Shown here: positions 46,126 through 55,490 of the stretch, in pieces
How the letters are laid out: each line of letters opens with the position of its first letter
Position numbering within the stretch: the first letter of the stretch is position 1
Source: Catonella morbi ATCC 51271
GTDB lineage: Bacteria; Bacillota; Clostridia; Lachnospirales; Lachnospiraceae
Direction of reading: 5' to 3'
Assembly (NCBI RefSeq): GCF_000160035.2
Contig: NZ_KI535368.1
Location: 620,001-684,000 of the forward strand
Length of the DNA stretch: 64,000 bases
Made by a program: the position numbers and the translations under genes
Notes under the pieces: model-generated
Databases searched by the model: none
What the model was told of the DNA's origin: nothing
Seen by the model: only the letters and a program-made list of their open reading frames with translations

Positions 46126-46180
46126 CTCCTTACACTTTTAAGGAGATTTTACCTAGATTTAGGCGTTATACTATACACAG
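46126..46180 (+). promoter_or_regulatory. FAYPG promoter/operator block, copy 1
   Basis: Dyad CTCCTTA-N6-TAAGGAG (46126-46145), then ATTTTACCTAGATTTAGG and a good -10 (TATACT, 46167). No good -35 is present, as expected for an activator-dependent promoter. The same block occurs at 57139 and 61208. Confidence 0.6.
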
Positions 46181-46248
46181 ATAAAGAGAGAAGATATCAG
46201 TTATAAAAACTAATAACAAAACTTAATTATGGAAGGAAGGTATTTATT

Positions 46249-47007
46249 ATGAAAAAATTAGCAATTTTATTAGTAGCGGGAAGTTTAGTAGTTTCAGGAG
46301 CCACAGCAGGTTTAAGTACAGTTAAAGCAGCAGATACCAAAAAACCTGCAGAAACTAAAATTATTGATAAGAGTATGGATTTAAAAGAAACTGACAAAGA
46401 TTTCTTTGCTTATCCGGGGGATATTGATTTCAAGGAAACAGACAAGAAATTCTTCGCTTATCCGGGTAAAAGTGAAAGCCTCAAAGCTCTTTCTGAATTC
46501 CTAAAAAAAGACACCAAGCTTACAAAGGCAGAGAAAAAATCGCTTACAAAGGCTTATGAGAATATCTTAAAAGCACGTGAGGATATAGATGCCACATATA
46601 ATAAAATGAACAGCATTGCTAAAAAAGTTACAAATAACTGGGCTATAGAAGGTAAGCTGGACAAACTTGTAAATAAGCATCAGTCACTTTGGGACAAGGT
46701 TTATGAGAAGGCAACCGATAAGGAGCTTGCAATAGATGACAATATAGAGTTTATCAAATCTTCAAAGGCTCTTACCGACGAGGAAAAAGAAACACTTATT
46801 AAGGCGGAGAAAGAGCTTGATGAACTGAATAAAGAGTATGAAAAGTTGTATGATAAGGTTGAAAAAGCAACCAAAAAACTTAATTCCAAGCTAGATTCCC
46901 TCTATAAAAAAATCGAAAAACTTACGGACGAAGCACAGCCTTTAGCTGATAAGCTCGGAAAAAAATTTAAGGAAAAATTTGGATTCACAGAGATGATTCC
47001 TTATTAA
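46249..47007 (+). CDS. Secreted FAYPG-repeat protein, copy 1 (2 repeats)
   Basis: 252 residues. Signal peptide MKKLAILLVAGSLVVSGATA ending near VKAAD, with no lipobox, so the protein is released or wall-associated. Two 16-residue tandem repeats follow (43-58 MDLKETDKDFFAYPGD; 59-74 IDFKETDKKFFAYPGK). Residues about 78-240 are highly charged and helical, probably a coiled coil or helical bundle (TKAEKKSLTKAYEN; TDEEKETLIKAEKELDEL). The C-terminus FGFTEMIPY is conserved among the three copies. I recognise no known family. It lies 126 bases after the kinase gene. GGAAGG precedes the ATG. Confidence 0.8.
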   Translation: MKKLAILLVAGSLVVSGATAGLSTVKAADTKKPAETKIIDKSMDLKETDKDFFAYPGDIDFKETDKKFFAYPGKSESLKALSEFLKKDTKLTKAEKKSLTKAYENILKAREDIDATYNKMNSIAKKVTNNWAIEGKLDKLVNKHQSLWDKVYEKATDKELAIDDNIEFIKSSKALTDEEKETLIKAEKELDELNKEYEKLYDKVEKATKKLNSKLDSLYKKIEKLTDEAQPLADKLGKKFKEKFGFTEMIPY

Positions 47008-47053
47008 ATTCAAACCTCAATTATTATTTACATAAAAATTCATAAATAACCTC

Positions 47054-47093
47054 AATCCATCCAAGCAGGAAAACCCTCCTGCTTGGGTGGATT
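47054..47093 (+). terminator. Terminator of FAYPG copy 1
   Basis: AATCCATCCAAGCAGG against CCTGCTTGGGTGGATT, a 16-base stem with one G-T pair. The AAGCAGG/CCTGCTT core recurs in the terminators of the other two copies. Confidence 0.75.
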
Positions 47094-47125
47094 GTTATCA
47101 TTTGGTGTTTTAATACACTACAACA

Positions 47126-47662
47126 TCAATCTATATGAATATTAATTGGAAGTCCTACTCTCATGAAATATCGTGCAAACGCTTGTGAAAGATGCTCTCT
47201 ATACGGTGGACACAACCTTAATCTTTTTCCATTATTGTGGGCTGTTGCTCTTGCCACAGTAACCGGAACACTAAATATATCCTTAAAATTAACTATATAG
47301 TAATCTTGCGAGAATTCATTAGATTTATAGTTATTTATAATATGATAGGCATTTTGCTGTCCCTTTATTATACCATCAATATTTTTTCTTATTTCTTTTT
47401 CAGTTTTTCCCAGCCCTATATGTATTTCCTCGAATTCACTCTTAGACGTAATTGCACATAGAATAATATTTTCAACCTTTTTATTGGCAATATCACAAGC
47501 CTGTGTTAGTACAATTCCATCTATTTTTTTTATTTCAGCTTTTACATTTTGACCTTGACTAATATCAAACTCTTTAAGAAGCGGAACAGGACAGCCTTTA
47601 ATTATATCACCCTGAGTAATATCATCGCTATTTTCTTTTAATTCAAACCACGGATAGTCCAT
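47126..47662 (-). CDS. Cassette protein 3, unknown (LTQACDI family)
   Basis: A 178-residue soluble protein with no signal peptide. Features seen: TQGDIIKGCPVPLL near residue 17, VLTQACDIANKKVENIILC near 52-70, and a basic C-terminal stretch RLRLCPPYREHLSQAFARYF. The QGD...T/SQxCDI combination occurs in small uncharacterised proteins, but I cannot name a function. The ATG overlaps the stop of the gene in front (TGATG), so the pair is translationally coupled. It is the third gene of a cassette that follows the Wadjet operon on the same strand. Confidence 0.6.
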   Translation of the reverse strand: MDYPWFELKENSDDITQGDIIKGCPVPLLKEFDISQGQNVKAEIKKIDGIVLTQACDIANKKVENIILCAITSKSEFEEIHIGLGKTEKEIRKNIDGIIKGQQNAYHIINNYKSNEFSQDYYIVNFKDIFSVPVTVARATAHNNGKRLRLCPPYREHLSQAFARYFMRVGLPINIHID

Positions 47663-48000
47663 CAAATCTCCTCATATTCTTCCTCAAATTCAAAGTGTGA
47701 TACATGCTTAGTAACCTTTTCAATATTAAGTGTTACATTAAGTTTTTCATGTTTCACCTCATAGTCAGCTTTTTCTTCATTAGCTGAAACAATGTCTCCT
47801 ATTGCTTGTTTGGACAATATTGATGAATTACATAGATTATTTTCATTACTAAGATAATTATACACACTATGATAATCTTTATTAATATTAAAATTTGCAA
47901 AAGAATTACTTACAACACTTGAAGACATGGTCAATAACCCAAATACCGCAACTATACTAATGCTTGATTTCTTATTTATTCCAATTTGTCTTTGTGACAT
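47662..48000 (-). CDS. Cassette protein 2, small membrane or exported protein
   Basis: 112 residues. One hydrophobic segment near the N-terminus (about 13-33, SISIVAVFGLLTMSSSVV) ends in an AxA-like site SFANFN, so it is either a signal peptide or a single anchor. The rest is polar, with a very acidic C-terminus (HFEFEEEYEEI). ATG 48000 follows GGGAGTG; an earlier in-frame start is unlikely. It is coupled to both neighbours, 4 bases after gene 1 and overlapping gene 3. Function unknown. Confidence 0.6.
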   Translation of the reverse strand: MSQRQIGINKKSSISIVAVFGLLTMSSSVVSNSFANFNINKDYHSVYNYLSNENNLCNSSILSKQAIGDIVSANEEKADYEVKHEKLNVTLNIEKVTKHVSHFEFEEEYEEI

Positions 48001-48004
48001 AAAA

Positions 48005-48721
48005 TCACTCCCATCTATTAATGTTATCACATAATAATTCAAAAATATTATCTATATCATTGGAACAGTCATTTATAGAGTTTTTCTTATTTTTATATAT
48101 ATATTGATATCTGTTATTAATGTCTAATACTAATGCAACACCTTCAGATATAACCTCAGCATTATCAGCTTCGAAAAGACTTGGTACAATTCCAAGTCTT
48201 CCCTGAAATTCCTTATATGTTCCAATTTGATGATTAATAAAAAATTTATCATTTTTTACATATGCCATACTTTGTGATGCCTCATATAAGTCATCCTGCA
48301 AAATATTTCCACCCAAAAATTTTCTTATATATTCAGTAGGCTTTTGTTCTAAAATATCAAGATGAGTATTATATGTTATTCCACAAAAAAGATATTCATT
48401 GATATTTATTTTTCTTAACAATTCAATTATTATATTAATTCTCTTCTTGATATATTCTCGTGTCATTTTAAAATCATTTAAAAATTCATTATCAAAATTC
48501 ACCATAAGATCAACTGCAATCTGCGAAAAACTAACCTGACTATGTCCATTCTTTGAATATAAAATAATCCTTGGAGCTTCCGGGGCAAATTCATCTGGTA
48601 AAGGCATAGTTTGTGGAGTTCCATAATGCTCTTGCAGAAAATCTTCAATATCATTCACTGATCTTCTTATTTTAATCTGCGGTTCATATTTAAGTGAAAA
48701 CTGAGCTTGAACAAATTTCAT
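48005..48721 (-). CDS. Cassette protein 1, TIGR04255-like, unknown function
   Basis: A 238-residue cytoplasmic protein. Overall form (PEAPRIILYSKNGHSQVSFS early, VALVLDINNRYQYIY late, ending in a helix that runs to the stop) resembles TIGR04255-type proteins often found near defence loci; this match is tentative. GGGAGGTG lies 5 bases before ATG 48721. It is first in a three-gene cassette and has a promoter almost identical to that of jetA. That implies joint expression with Wadjet. Confidence 0.6.
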   Translation of the reverse strand: MKFVQAQFSLKYEPQIKIRRSVNDIEDFLQEHYGTPQTMPLPDEFAPEAPRIILYSKNGHSQVSFSQIAVDLMVNFDNEFLNDFKMTREYIKKRINIIIELLRKININEYLFCGITYNTHLDILEQKPTEYIRKFLGGNILQDDLYEASQSMAYVKNDKFFINHQIGTYKEFQGRLGIVPSLFEADNAEVISEGVALVLDINNRYQYIYKNKKNSINDCSNDIDNIFELLCDNINRWE

Positions 48722-48753
48722 CCTATCACCTCCCAAATGTATATCTATCATTA

Positions 48754-48782
48754 ATTATATGTCAAATTTATCTGTTTGGCAA
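48754..48782 (-). promoter_or_regulatory. Promoter/operator of the three-gene cassette
   Basis: On the minus strand TTGCCA, 17 bases, TATAAT. The spacer gives TGCCAAA...TTTGACA, an imperfect inverted repeat. The same arrangement precedes jetA (57040-57069). Confidence 0.75.
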
Positions 48783-48871
48783 TATGCTTTATTCTATCCC
48801 ACCTTGAGGTAAATTCCCCATTACGCCTATACTTCTTTTATCTTTATGAGAATTCCCGAGTTATTCTATAT

Positions 48872-50155
48872 TTAACTTAAATATTCCCCAATCATACTCT
48901 CCTGATAAACTGCCCGCCTTTCTTTTCTAATAAGTTCCGCAATCCTTAAAAGAGTAATATCTGAAACTCCGTCTAACTTCTTAATTCTTTGTTCTGTCAG
49001 TTTTTTCTCCGAAATATATTTCAGGTAAATTTCAGGTTCATACTTCCAAAAAGTCAATCTTTCTCCATATCTTTTCTTAAGCTTTTCAGCTATAAGGAGT
49101 CCTTCCGGGTCAAAATCCCCTGCATATGAGAATGTTATATTTTTATCAAATAAATCTAAAAGCATAAAAACTGCCCTTCTTATCTGTCCATAACTGCATA
49201 TAAAGGCTCTGTCCGGAAAATGACTTATAAGTATCGAAAATACAGCAGGATTTTCAATTATATAAACCCTTTTAATATCCTTAGTTGCAAATGTTTCTTC
49301 CAAATTGCCCAAGGTAAACAGGCTTAGTTTAAGCGGTTCTTTCTGAGTGAAAAAACCTTCCATTCCCTGGTGCAAGCTTCCATCCGGATATCTTCCTCTT
49401 ATTCCGTAAGCTATCACATCATTGGACAGGCTGTCTTTTATAATTCCTGCCTTAAATAAAATATCGCTTTTATTCTCGGACTCAGATAATCCGTCTTCAT
49501 ATTCATACTTATAATAATCTTTTAAAAATGCTATGAGCAGGCTCTGTGCTATAGTATCATCATCAAAGAAATGCGGATTGGCTGTAGTTTTTGCTGCAAA
49601 TACTGCCAGCAGTTCTTTCTTTTCACCTTTTGTAAAATCAGGCATTAACGGAATTGCCTTTACAAGTTTTATTATCGTATTTTTAAGTTCTTCTTTATCA
49701 GTATTATAATTTCTTATAATAAGCCCTGCTCCCTCTGCTTTTCCATAAAATACTCCCTGCAGCCAGTCCTTTATATAAGTTTTATCTGTGTATTTTTTGA
49801 GTTCTGCAAGGTATTCCGCCTTTCTAATCTCATCATCTTCGTTCTTTTCTTTTTTAGTACGAAGTTCTTCCCCAAAATAATAGGCAAGTATATTCTCTGT
49901 TGTGAGATTACTGAATTTACTTTTTAAAAGAGCCTTTTCAAATAATTTTACAGAAACCCTTACTTCTTTGTCCTCTGTAAAATCCTTCATCAAAAAATCT
50001 GACAAATCAAGTTTCTCTCCCCTGTCAAGTCCGGTAAGTACAGCTGTTCCGGAAATTTTCCCCAGACTTTCATACTTCTTCTTAAATACCTTAAAAAGTT
50101 TTTCATATACAGATTTCTTCTTAAAATACTCTAGCGCTTCATTTATCTCAGACAA
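48872..50155 (-). CDS. jetD: Wadjet nuclease subunit JetD (TIGR02679/DUF2399 type)
   Basis: A 427-residue protein. The TOPRIM core is near residues 285-350: KRVYIIENPAVFS holds the glutamate and FSYAGDFDPEGL the Asp-x-Asp motif. The N-terminal part matches TIGR02679/DUF3323-type proteins (GTAVLTGLDRGEKLDLSDF). JetD cleaves plasmid DNA that JetABC has extruded into a full loop. It begins 3 bases after jetC. Together with DUF2397- and DUF2398-type partners this is the variant usually called type II Wadjet; the number of the type is from memory. Confidence 0.88.
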   Translation of the reverse strand: MSEINEALEYFKKKSVYEKLFKVFKKKYESLGKISGTAVLTGLDRGEKLDLSDFLMKDFTEDKEVRVSVKLFEKALLKSKFSNLTTENILAYYFGEELRTKKEKNEDDEIRKAEYLAELKKYTDKTYIKDWLQGVFYGKAEGAGLIIRNYNTDKEELKNTIIKLVKAIPLMPDFTKGEKKELLAVFAAKTTANPHFFDDDTIAQSLLIAFLKDYYKYEYEDGLSESENKSDILFKAGIIKDSLSNDVIAYGIRGRYPDGSLHQGMEGFFTQKEPLKLSLFTLGNLEETFATKDIKRVYIIENPAVFSILISHFPDRAFICSYGQIRRAVFMLLDLFDKNITFSYAGDFDPEGLLIAEKLKKRYGERLTFWKYEPEIYLKYISEKKLTEQRIKKLDGVSDITLLRIAELIRKERRAVYQESMIGEYLS

Positions 50156-50158
50156 AGA

Positions 50159-53100
50159 TTAACCCCTTTCACGTGCATTATCTGCCAGTTCTCTTCTTAT
50201 TCCATTCCACCTGTACCTGATTACCGTCACATATTTTGCATTTTCAGGGCGTACAAGTTGATAAATTGCAAGAGCCGGAACAGTGTCATAATCTCCCCAG
50301 AGGCTCTGAGAATTAATCACAAAGTTGAACTTAAACTCCGACATCAGTCTGAACATATCCCTAATATTGGTTTCGTCAACTCCTGCAAAAGCTTCATCCA
50401 GTGCTACCAACAATGGCGCATCCGCCCTAGCTCCCTTATACTTGGCAACAACTGCTGAGAATAAAGGTACATACATAGCCATGGCCTTTTCTCCTCCACT
50501 AAAGGTAAAAAATACTCTGTCTGTAAGCTCTTTCTTATTTTCACCTGCTCTTTGGTACATCAGGTTAAACTCATACCATTTTCTATAGTCAAGAATATCC
50601 CTTATTACTGCATAAAAGCTTTTCATTCCTCCTGACTCCTCTGCGGTTTTCTTTGCAGCATTTATCTTAGAGCGAAAATGTCCTGACAGATTTGCAGAGT
50701 CTTCAGGTCTAAGTATCTCCTCATCTCTCATAAGGATATCTACTAAAACTTTTGTACCAATCTCCTCTTCCTTTTCAGCCTTCTTAGGCTTCCAGGCAAG
50801 ACTTAAAGTTAAACCACTGGAAGTTTCCATAGATTCCATAAGCCGTTTAATCTTTTCCACCCATTTTTCAGCACGACGGATTTTTGCCCTTATCTTTCTT
50901 CCTACAGTACCTATAAGGATATCTTCATAGATTTGTCTGTCACTTTCTTTAAGAATATTTTCAAGTTCTAAAACTTCACTATCAAGTGCGCTTACAAGTC
51001 CTCCAAACTTAACTGTGCTTCCCTTGTATTTTGCAGAAATCTCCTGTCTTTTCACATTTTTACTGCTGCCATAGTCCACTTCTTCCTCAGTAAAAATAGG
51101 ATTCATATTTATATTATACCTTGCAAGCCCTCCTCTGTATTTTTGGAAATTCTCCTGCAATTTACCCAATATATCTTCCCGCTTTGTTTCACCTATTCCC
51201 TGTTTTAGACCGGTCCTAAGCCTTTCTGCCGTACTTAGTACATCCTCATCAAGTTTTATAACTTCTACCAAACCAAGCCTTAACTCGTCGGCAAAGGCTC
51301 TCTTCATATCTTCCCTATGTTTCAGGCTTAATTCAAGCAGTGGTTTAAATCCCTCAAGCTTTTCTCTAAGATCAGTTTCTTCCTGTTTTCTGCTGCCAAG
51401 TTCTATTGAGACTTTCTGTCTTTCCTTAGGTATTTCATTAAGCCTTCTTACTATATAATCAATCCTGTCTTTTATCTTGTCGTAGTCGGTAAGTTTTAAC
51501 TGCTCCTTTATGGACTCAAGCTTTGCTTTTGCTTCTCTTAGTTTTGCTCTCTCCAGTGATAGCTCATAACGGATATTCTCAAGATATTCCTCTACTTCCT
51601 CAAGGTTGGTTTCCTTAGAACATATCAATTCCAGCCTACTAAGGTATTCCCTGTGCGAAGCCCTCAGTTCCATAAGTAAAGCTCTGTAATTATCAAGTGC
51701 TTCGTTAAGTTGTATAAATAAATCAAGCCTTGCCTTTACATAGCATTTTCCGCAGGCTTCATTTGCGGCAAGCCTTATCTCATCCAAGGCCTTTTTCTCC
51801 CTGTCAAGCTCTGTCTTTAACTTCGCTATATCCTCTAAAATCCCCTTTAGACTGCTTCTTACTTTATTTAATTCAATAAGGGCTGTATTCATACTGTCAG
51901 GCTTTGGAAAGCTCTCCCATTCATTAACAAGTTCTTCTTTCCTTGCCTGTACCGCCATCATCTTTTCTTTTCTAAGCCTTACTTCTTCTTGCAAGCCTTT
52001 TATATCATTTTCAAGTTCATTTATTTTTGCAAGCCTGTAGTTTTCCCTCGAAAGACTACCTATAAAACCTGCCTTATATTCTCCTGTGGTTTTTCCTTCT
52101 ATTATGCCCAGTCCAAAGCTTCCGTTTTCACCTATCCAAGTTCCGCCCTTTTCAGATTTTTTTAGAGAAATGCCTGAAAGAGCAGCCGTTATTTTAAAAT
52201 TCGAAAAAATATTGTTGTATTCTTCTTCGATTTCAAATTTATTTAATATATTATCATTTACTGCCTGTACATCATCAAATATATACCTGTCGCTAAGCCC
52301 TTTATCAAAGGCAAGTATCCTCTCCCTGTCCTTGCCCGAAACTATAATTGCATCAAGTATTCCCATTTCAAGCAGAGTTTCTTCAAGACTGTTTCTTTCA
52401 TCTTCTGAAATATTGGCAGCAAAATCCACCGTCTTATAAAAATTCAGGTATTCAATACCTTCTGCCTTTAGTTTATCCCTGTTTTTTATAACACTTTCGC
52501 TTCTTTCAGGCTCAGGATCTTTTTTATTTTGCCATTCTGCAAGTTCTTCCTCTTTTTCTTTTATCTCTTTTCTAAGAGATTTAATCTCATTTTCAATTCT
52601 TATGTTATCTTCAAAAATTTCTCCGGAAACCTTTTCATAAGCAGGCTTTGCAATATTTTTTATGTCAAAATAGTTTTTATTCTCGTCATAGTTTTCTATT
52701 TCTCTTTCTATATTTTGCAAAATCTCTGTTTCAGGATGTAATTCAACATTTTTCTTTTCCCAAACATATATTTCTTCCGTCAATCTTTCTTTTTCATCAA
52801 AGAAAAGAGTATCACACTGCTTCTCAGTCTTTTCTAAATCATCCTGTTTACTTTTATATTCATCAAAAGTTTTAAGAATGCGGTCATATTTTTCATTCTG
52901 ATTTTTTTCTTCCTCTAAAAGCCTTTTTCCTTCCTTTGCTCTTGATACATAGGCTTCAAAAGTCTTAATATGAGCTTCAAAAGAATAGTTCTCATTTTTA
53001 TTTTTTACAAACTCATCTCTCATAAAAGCAAACTCATCAAAAGGTACGGCTTCAAGTTCTGCTTCCATATCATTAAGAGTAGCTTCACAGGATTTCCATA

Positions 53101-54244
53101 ATGAATCTGCTTCTTCTTTATCTTCTCTGATTTCTTTTTGTAAACTTCTTTCTCTTTCTTTTTTCTCCTCTTCTTTCTCTTCTTTATCTTTTATTGTCTT
53201 TTCAAAAAGCTTAATTTCATTCTCAAGCCTTCCCTCATTTTCCTTTAGTTTTACTATCTCATCACTGTCTAATGAATTTTTTTCTTCTTTTAATATATTC
53301 TCTTCACTATCCAGTTCCTTTATCTTCGTGCTTTTTAACTCAATTTTTTCCTTAACATCTTCAAGTCTTTTAAAACTATCTGTTTCTTCTTTTTTAAGCC
53401 TCTTATAATCACCATCTGCCTCTACGAGGAAACCCGCCTTGTTAAAAAGCAAGACTTCATTGTAAAGCTTATAAACTTTTTCTATCTGTCTGGCTGAAGC
53501 AAGACTTTCCTTAAGATTTTCAAGGTTTAACTTGGTCTCGTCCATTTTCTCTATTGCATCTGACATCGGCTTTAAATCATCATCTGAAAGTGCCTGCAAA
53601 GAAGAGCTTAAAATCTCACTTATAAGTGTAGGTTTGAGGTCTTTTGAAAGCTTAGGTGCTCTAAGTCTTATCAGTATATCTATGAGTTCCTTGTATTCAT
53701 CTTCATTTTCAAACCCAAAAAGTGTTTTATTTACTGCTGCTGAATAATCACTCTGGCTCTCTATTACCCTTCCACCCTCTGCTATTTTATTCTTAAGTTC
53801 AGTTTTTGAGAGAGTAATCCTGCCATCCATTTCCTTGTATAAAAATATGTCTTTTCCTATCCTTCTGCTGTCTGTAATTTGAAAATACCAGACTTCCAAA
53901 GGTTTATTTCTCCTTGCCCTGATGCCTATACCAAAGGAAGCATATTCCTCATTTTCCTCTCTTTTAAGTTCCATATAAAGATAGCCTGTGCGTTCTTCTC
54001 TGTCATCATCTTCTTCAAGCAGATAGTTCTCCATTTTTCTGGCTCTTGTACCGAAGGCATCCAGCCTCTCAGGACGCATGTTGCCATCTAAAAGCAGAGG
54101 AATAAGGCTCTGCATTGTTACAGATTTGCCTGAACCGTTTGCACCCCTTAAAAGCATTCTGCCATCATCAAAGACAAATTCCTCGTCATCATAATACCAA
54201 AAATCTACCAGCCCCACTCTGTTTATCTTCCAGTTGCTGTTCAT
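50159..54244 (-). CDS. jetC: Wadjet SMC-like motor JetC (TIGR02680 type)
   Basis: A 1361-residue SMC/MukB-like ATPase. The N-terminal Walker A is RGANGSGKSVTMQSL (residues 33-47). Long coiled coils run from about 230 to 540 and 730 to 1050, with a hinge-like globular part around 600-700 (DAIIVSGKDRERILAFDKGL). The ABC signature FFTFSGGEKAMAMYVP and Walker B PLLVALDEAFAGVD are near the C-terminus. It extrudes DNA loops and tests circle size, sparing the chromosome. A 115-base gap separates it from jetB, unusual in an otherwise tightly packed operon; I see no clear promoter there. Confidence 0.92.
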   Translation of the reverse strand: MNSNWKINRVGLVDFWYYDDEEFVFDDGRMLLRGANGSGKSVTMQSLIPLLLDGNMRPERLDAFGTRARKMENYLLEEDDDREERTGYLYMELKREENEEYASFGIGIRARRNKPLEVWYFQITDSRRIGKDIFLYKEMDGRITLSKTELKNKIAEGGRVIESQSDYSAAVNKTLFGFENEDEYKELIDILIRLRAPKLSKDLKPTLISEILSSSLQALSDDDLKPMSDAIEKMDETKLNLENLKESLASARQIEKVYKLYNEVLLFNKAGFLVEADGDYKRLKKEETDSFKRLEDVKEKIELKSTKIKELDSEENILKEEKNSLDSDEIVKLKENEGRLENEIKLFEKTIKDKEEKEEEKKERERSLQKEIREDKEEADSLWKSCEATLNDMEAELEAVPFDEFAFMRDEFVKNKNENYSFEAHIKTFEAYVSRAKEGKRLLEEEKNQNEKYDRILKTFDEYKSKQDDLEKTEKQCDTLFFDEKERLTEEIYVWEKKNVELHPETEILQNIEREIENYDENKNYFDIKNIAKPAYEKVSGEIFEDNIRIENEIKSLRKEIKEKEEELAEWQNKKDPEPERSESVIKNRDKLKAEGIEYLNFYKTVDFAANISEDERNSLEETLLEMGILDAIIVSGKDRERILAFDKGLSDRYIFDDVQAVNDNILNKFEIEEEYNNIFSNFKITAALSGISLKKSEKGGTWIGENGSFGLGIIEGKTTGEYKAGFIGSLSRENYRLAKINELENDIKGLQEEVRLRKEKMMAVQARKEELVNEWESFPKPDSMNTALIELNKVRSSLKGILEDIAKLKTELDREKKALDEIRLAANEACGKCYVKARLDLFIQLNEALDNYRALLMELRASHREYLSRLELICSKETNLEEVEEYLENIRYELSLERAKLREAKAKLESIKEQLKLTDYDKIKDRIDYIVRRLNEIPKERQKVSIELGSRKQEETDLREKLEGFKPLLELSLKHREDMKRAFADELRLGLVEVIKLDEDVLSTAERLRTGLKQGIGETKREDILGKLQENFQKYRGGLARYNINMNPIFTEEEVDYGSSKNVKRQEISAKYKGSTVKFGGLVSALDSEVLELENILKESDRQIYEDILIGTVGRKIRAKIRRAEKWVEKIKRLMESMETSSGLTLSLAWKPKKAEKEEEIGTKVLVDILMRDEEILRPEDSANLSGHFRSKINAAKKTAEESGGMKSFYAVIRDILDYRKWYEFNLMYQRAGENKKELTDRVFFTFSGGEKAMAMYVPLFSAVVAKYKGARADAPLLVALDEAFAGVDETNIRDMFRLMSEFKFNFVINSQSLWGDYDTVPALAIYQLVRPENAKYVTVIRYRWNGIRRELADNARERG

Positions 54245-54359
54245 CTGTCACTCCTTAATATTACGCATTTTATCCTACTATAATCAGTCCTCGTTACAAA
54301 TAATACCAAAACTGATATTGCTTATTTAGCTTAAATACAGCTTTGTGAAATAGTTTACA

Positions 54360-55490
54360 TTATTCTTGTACACTTTCAAAATCCTTTGGATATCTTCCTG
54401 CCACCTTGCCTACAATCGGATTTATTTTCACATCATTTCCAAGATATTCTATAAACCCAAGTTCCATCATATACTCAGTTACCACACTGCAAATCTCCTT
54501 CGTTGTCATATCCCTGTAAGTCTTTGCAAAGCCGTTTCCGTACAATCTCTTAGTTTCCTCAATCAGCTCATTAAAATTCTCTAAAGATAAAATTATACTT
54601 TCATCTACTGCAGGAGTCAGTTTATTTTCATCTATCCTGCTAAGTATCAGATCATTTACAAGGAGTACTATATCCGATAAGGTACTTTCTTCCGGAAATG
54701 CCCTCCCAAGTCTTGAACCTTCATTTATCACCAAATAAGCACTGGACTTATGTATATGAAGATTACAGTCAAATAAACTTTCAAAGTCATTCGCTATTAT
54801 TCCCCTGAAATTTCTTATATAGTTAAAATCCTCTTCAGTATTTTCATTTCTGTATAATCCTGCCGATAGCAAAAGCTTCCTATATACCCTCTGTCTGCGG
54901 ACTATTCCCCTATCTTCATTCGTATCTATAAAATCTCCGTCGTAAAAATCAGCCATTCCTTTAAAGTTTGATATATCTCTGGTGAAATTCTTTACAAAAT
55001 TTCTTGAAACTCCGGTATTTTCATAGAGAACTTCACTTATACCGTCTTTTTGAAAATCTTCCTCGCTTCCATCATTAATCTCTAAAATCCCTTCTGAAAC
55101 CAGATATTTCATAACCTTTACAAGATATTTTCTACTTCTGTATACTGTCCAATCTATACTTTCCACCTCTACTGCAGTCTGGATGTATTCGGTAAGTTCT
55201 GAAAGCACAAATTGCTCTCCCATATCTTTTTCTTCCAAAAACATAAGTACAGTCATAAAAATTACATATTCCATCTTATCGCTAAATTCTTTTATTCCCA
55301 TCCAGTTTTCAGCCACAGCGGGAATTTTCTCAAGCTTTATAAGATAAGAATTGACAACCACCTGAAAGCCTAATTTTTCTATTAAAAATGACTTAAACTT
55401 GGGAAGTTCATCTCTTACAGAATAATACAGCTCCCTGTCTCTTGACTTTAATATCCACCTTTTACTAAGCAATACTTCCAATGCTTTCAT
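54360..55490 (-). CDS. jetB: Wadjet subunit JetB (DUF2398/TIGR02678 type, MukE-like)
   Basis: A 376-residue winged-helix protein of the TIGR02678 group. The diagnostic N-terminus is LEVLLSKRWILKSRDRELYY followed by a leucine-rich helix and the VNSYLIKLEKIP segment. JetB binds JetA and JetC and helps hold DNA, as MukE does in MukBEF. Its start overlaps jetA by 26 bases, so translation is coupled. Length and order match the family. Confidence 0.88.
   Translation of the reverse strand: MKALEVLLSKRWILKSRDRELYYSVRDELPKFKSFLIEKLGFQVVVNSYLIKLEKIPAVAENWMGIKEFSDKMEYVIFMTVLMFLEEKDMGEQFVLSELTEYIQTAVEVESIDWTVYRSRKYLVKVMKYLVSEGILEINDGSEEDFQKDGISEVLYENTGVSRNFVKNFTRDISNFKGMADFYDGDFIDTNEDRGIVRRQRVYRKLLLSAGLYRNENTEEDFNYIRNFRGIIANDFESLFDCNLHIHKSSAYLVINEGSRLGRAFPEESTLSDIVLLVNDLILSRIDENKLTPAVDESIILSLENFNELIEETKRLYGNGFAKTYRDMTTKEICSVVTEYMMELGFIEYLGNDVKINPIVGKVAGRYPKDFESVQE

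Noticed and set aside
51000-53800. Plus-strand serine-rich ORFs opposite jetC
   Set aside because: They are mirror images of the lysine/glutamate-rich coiled coils on the minus strand, without ribosome sites.
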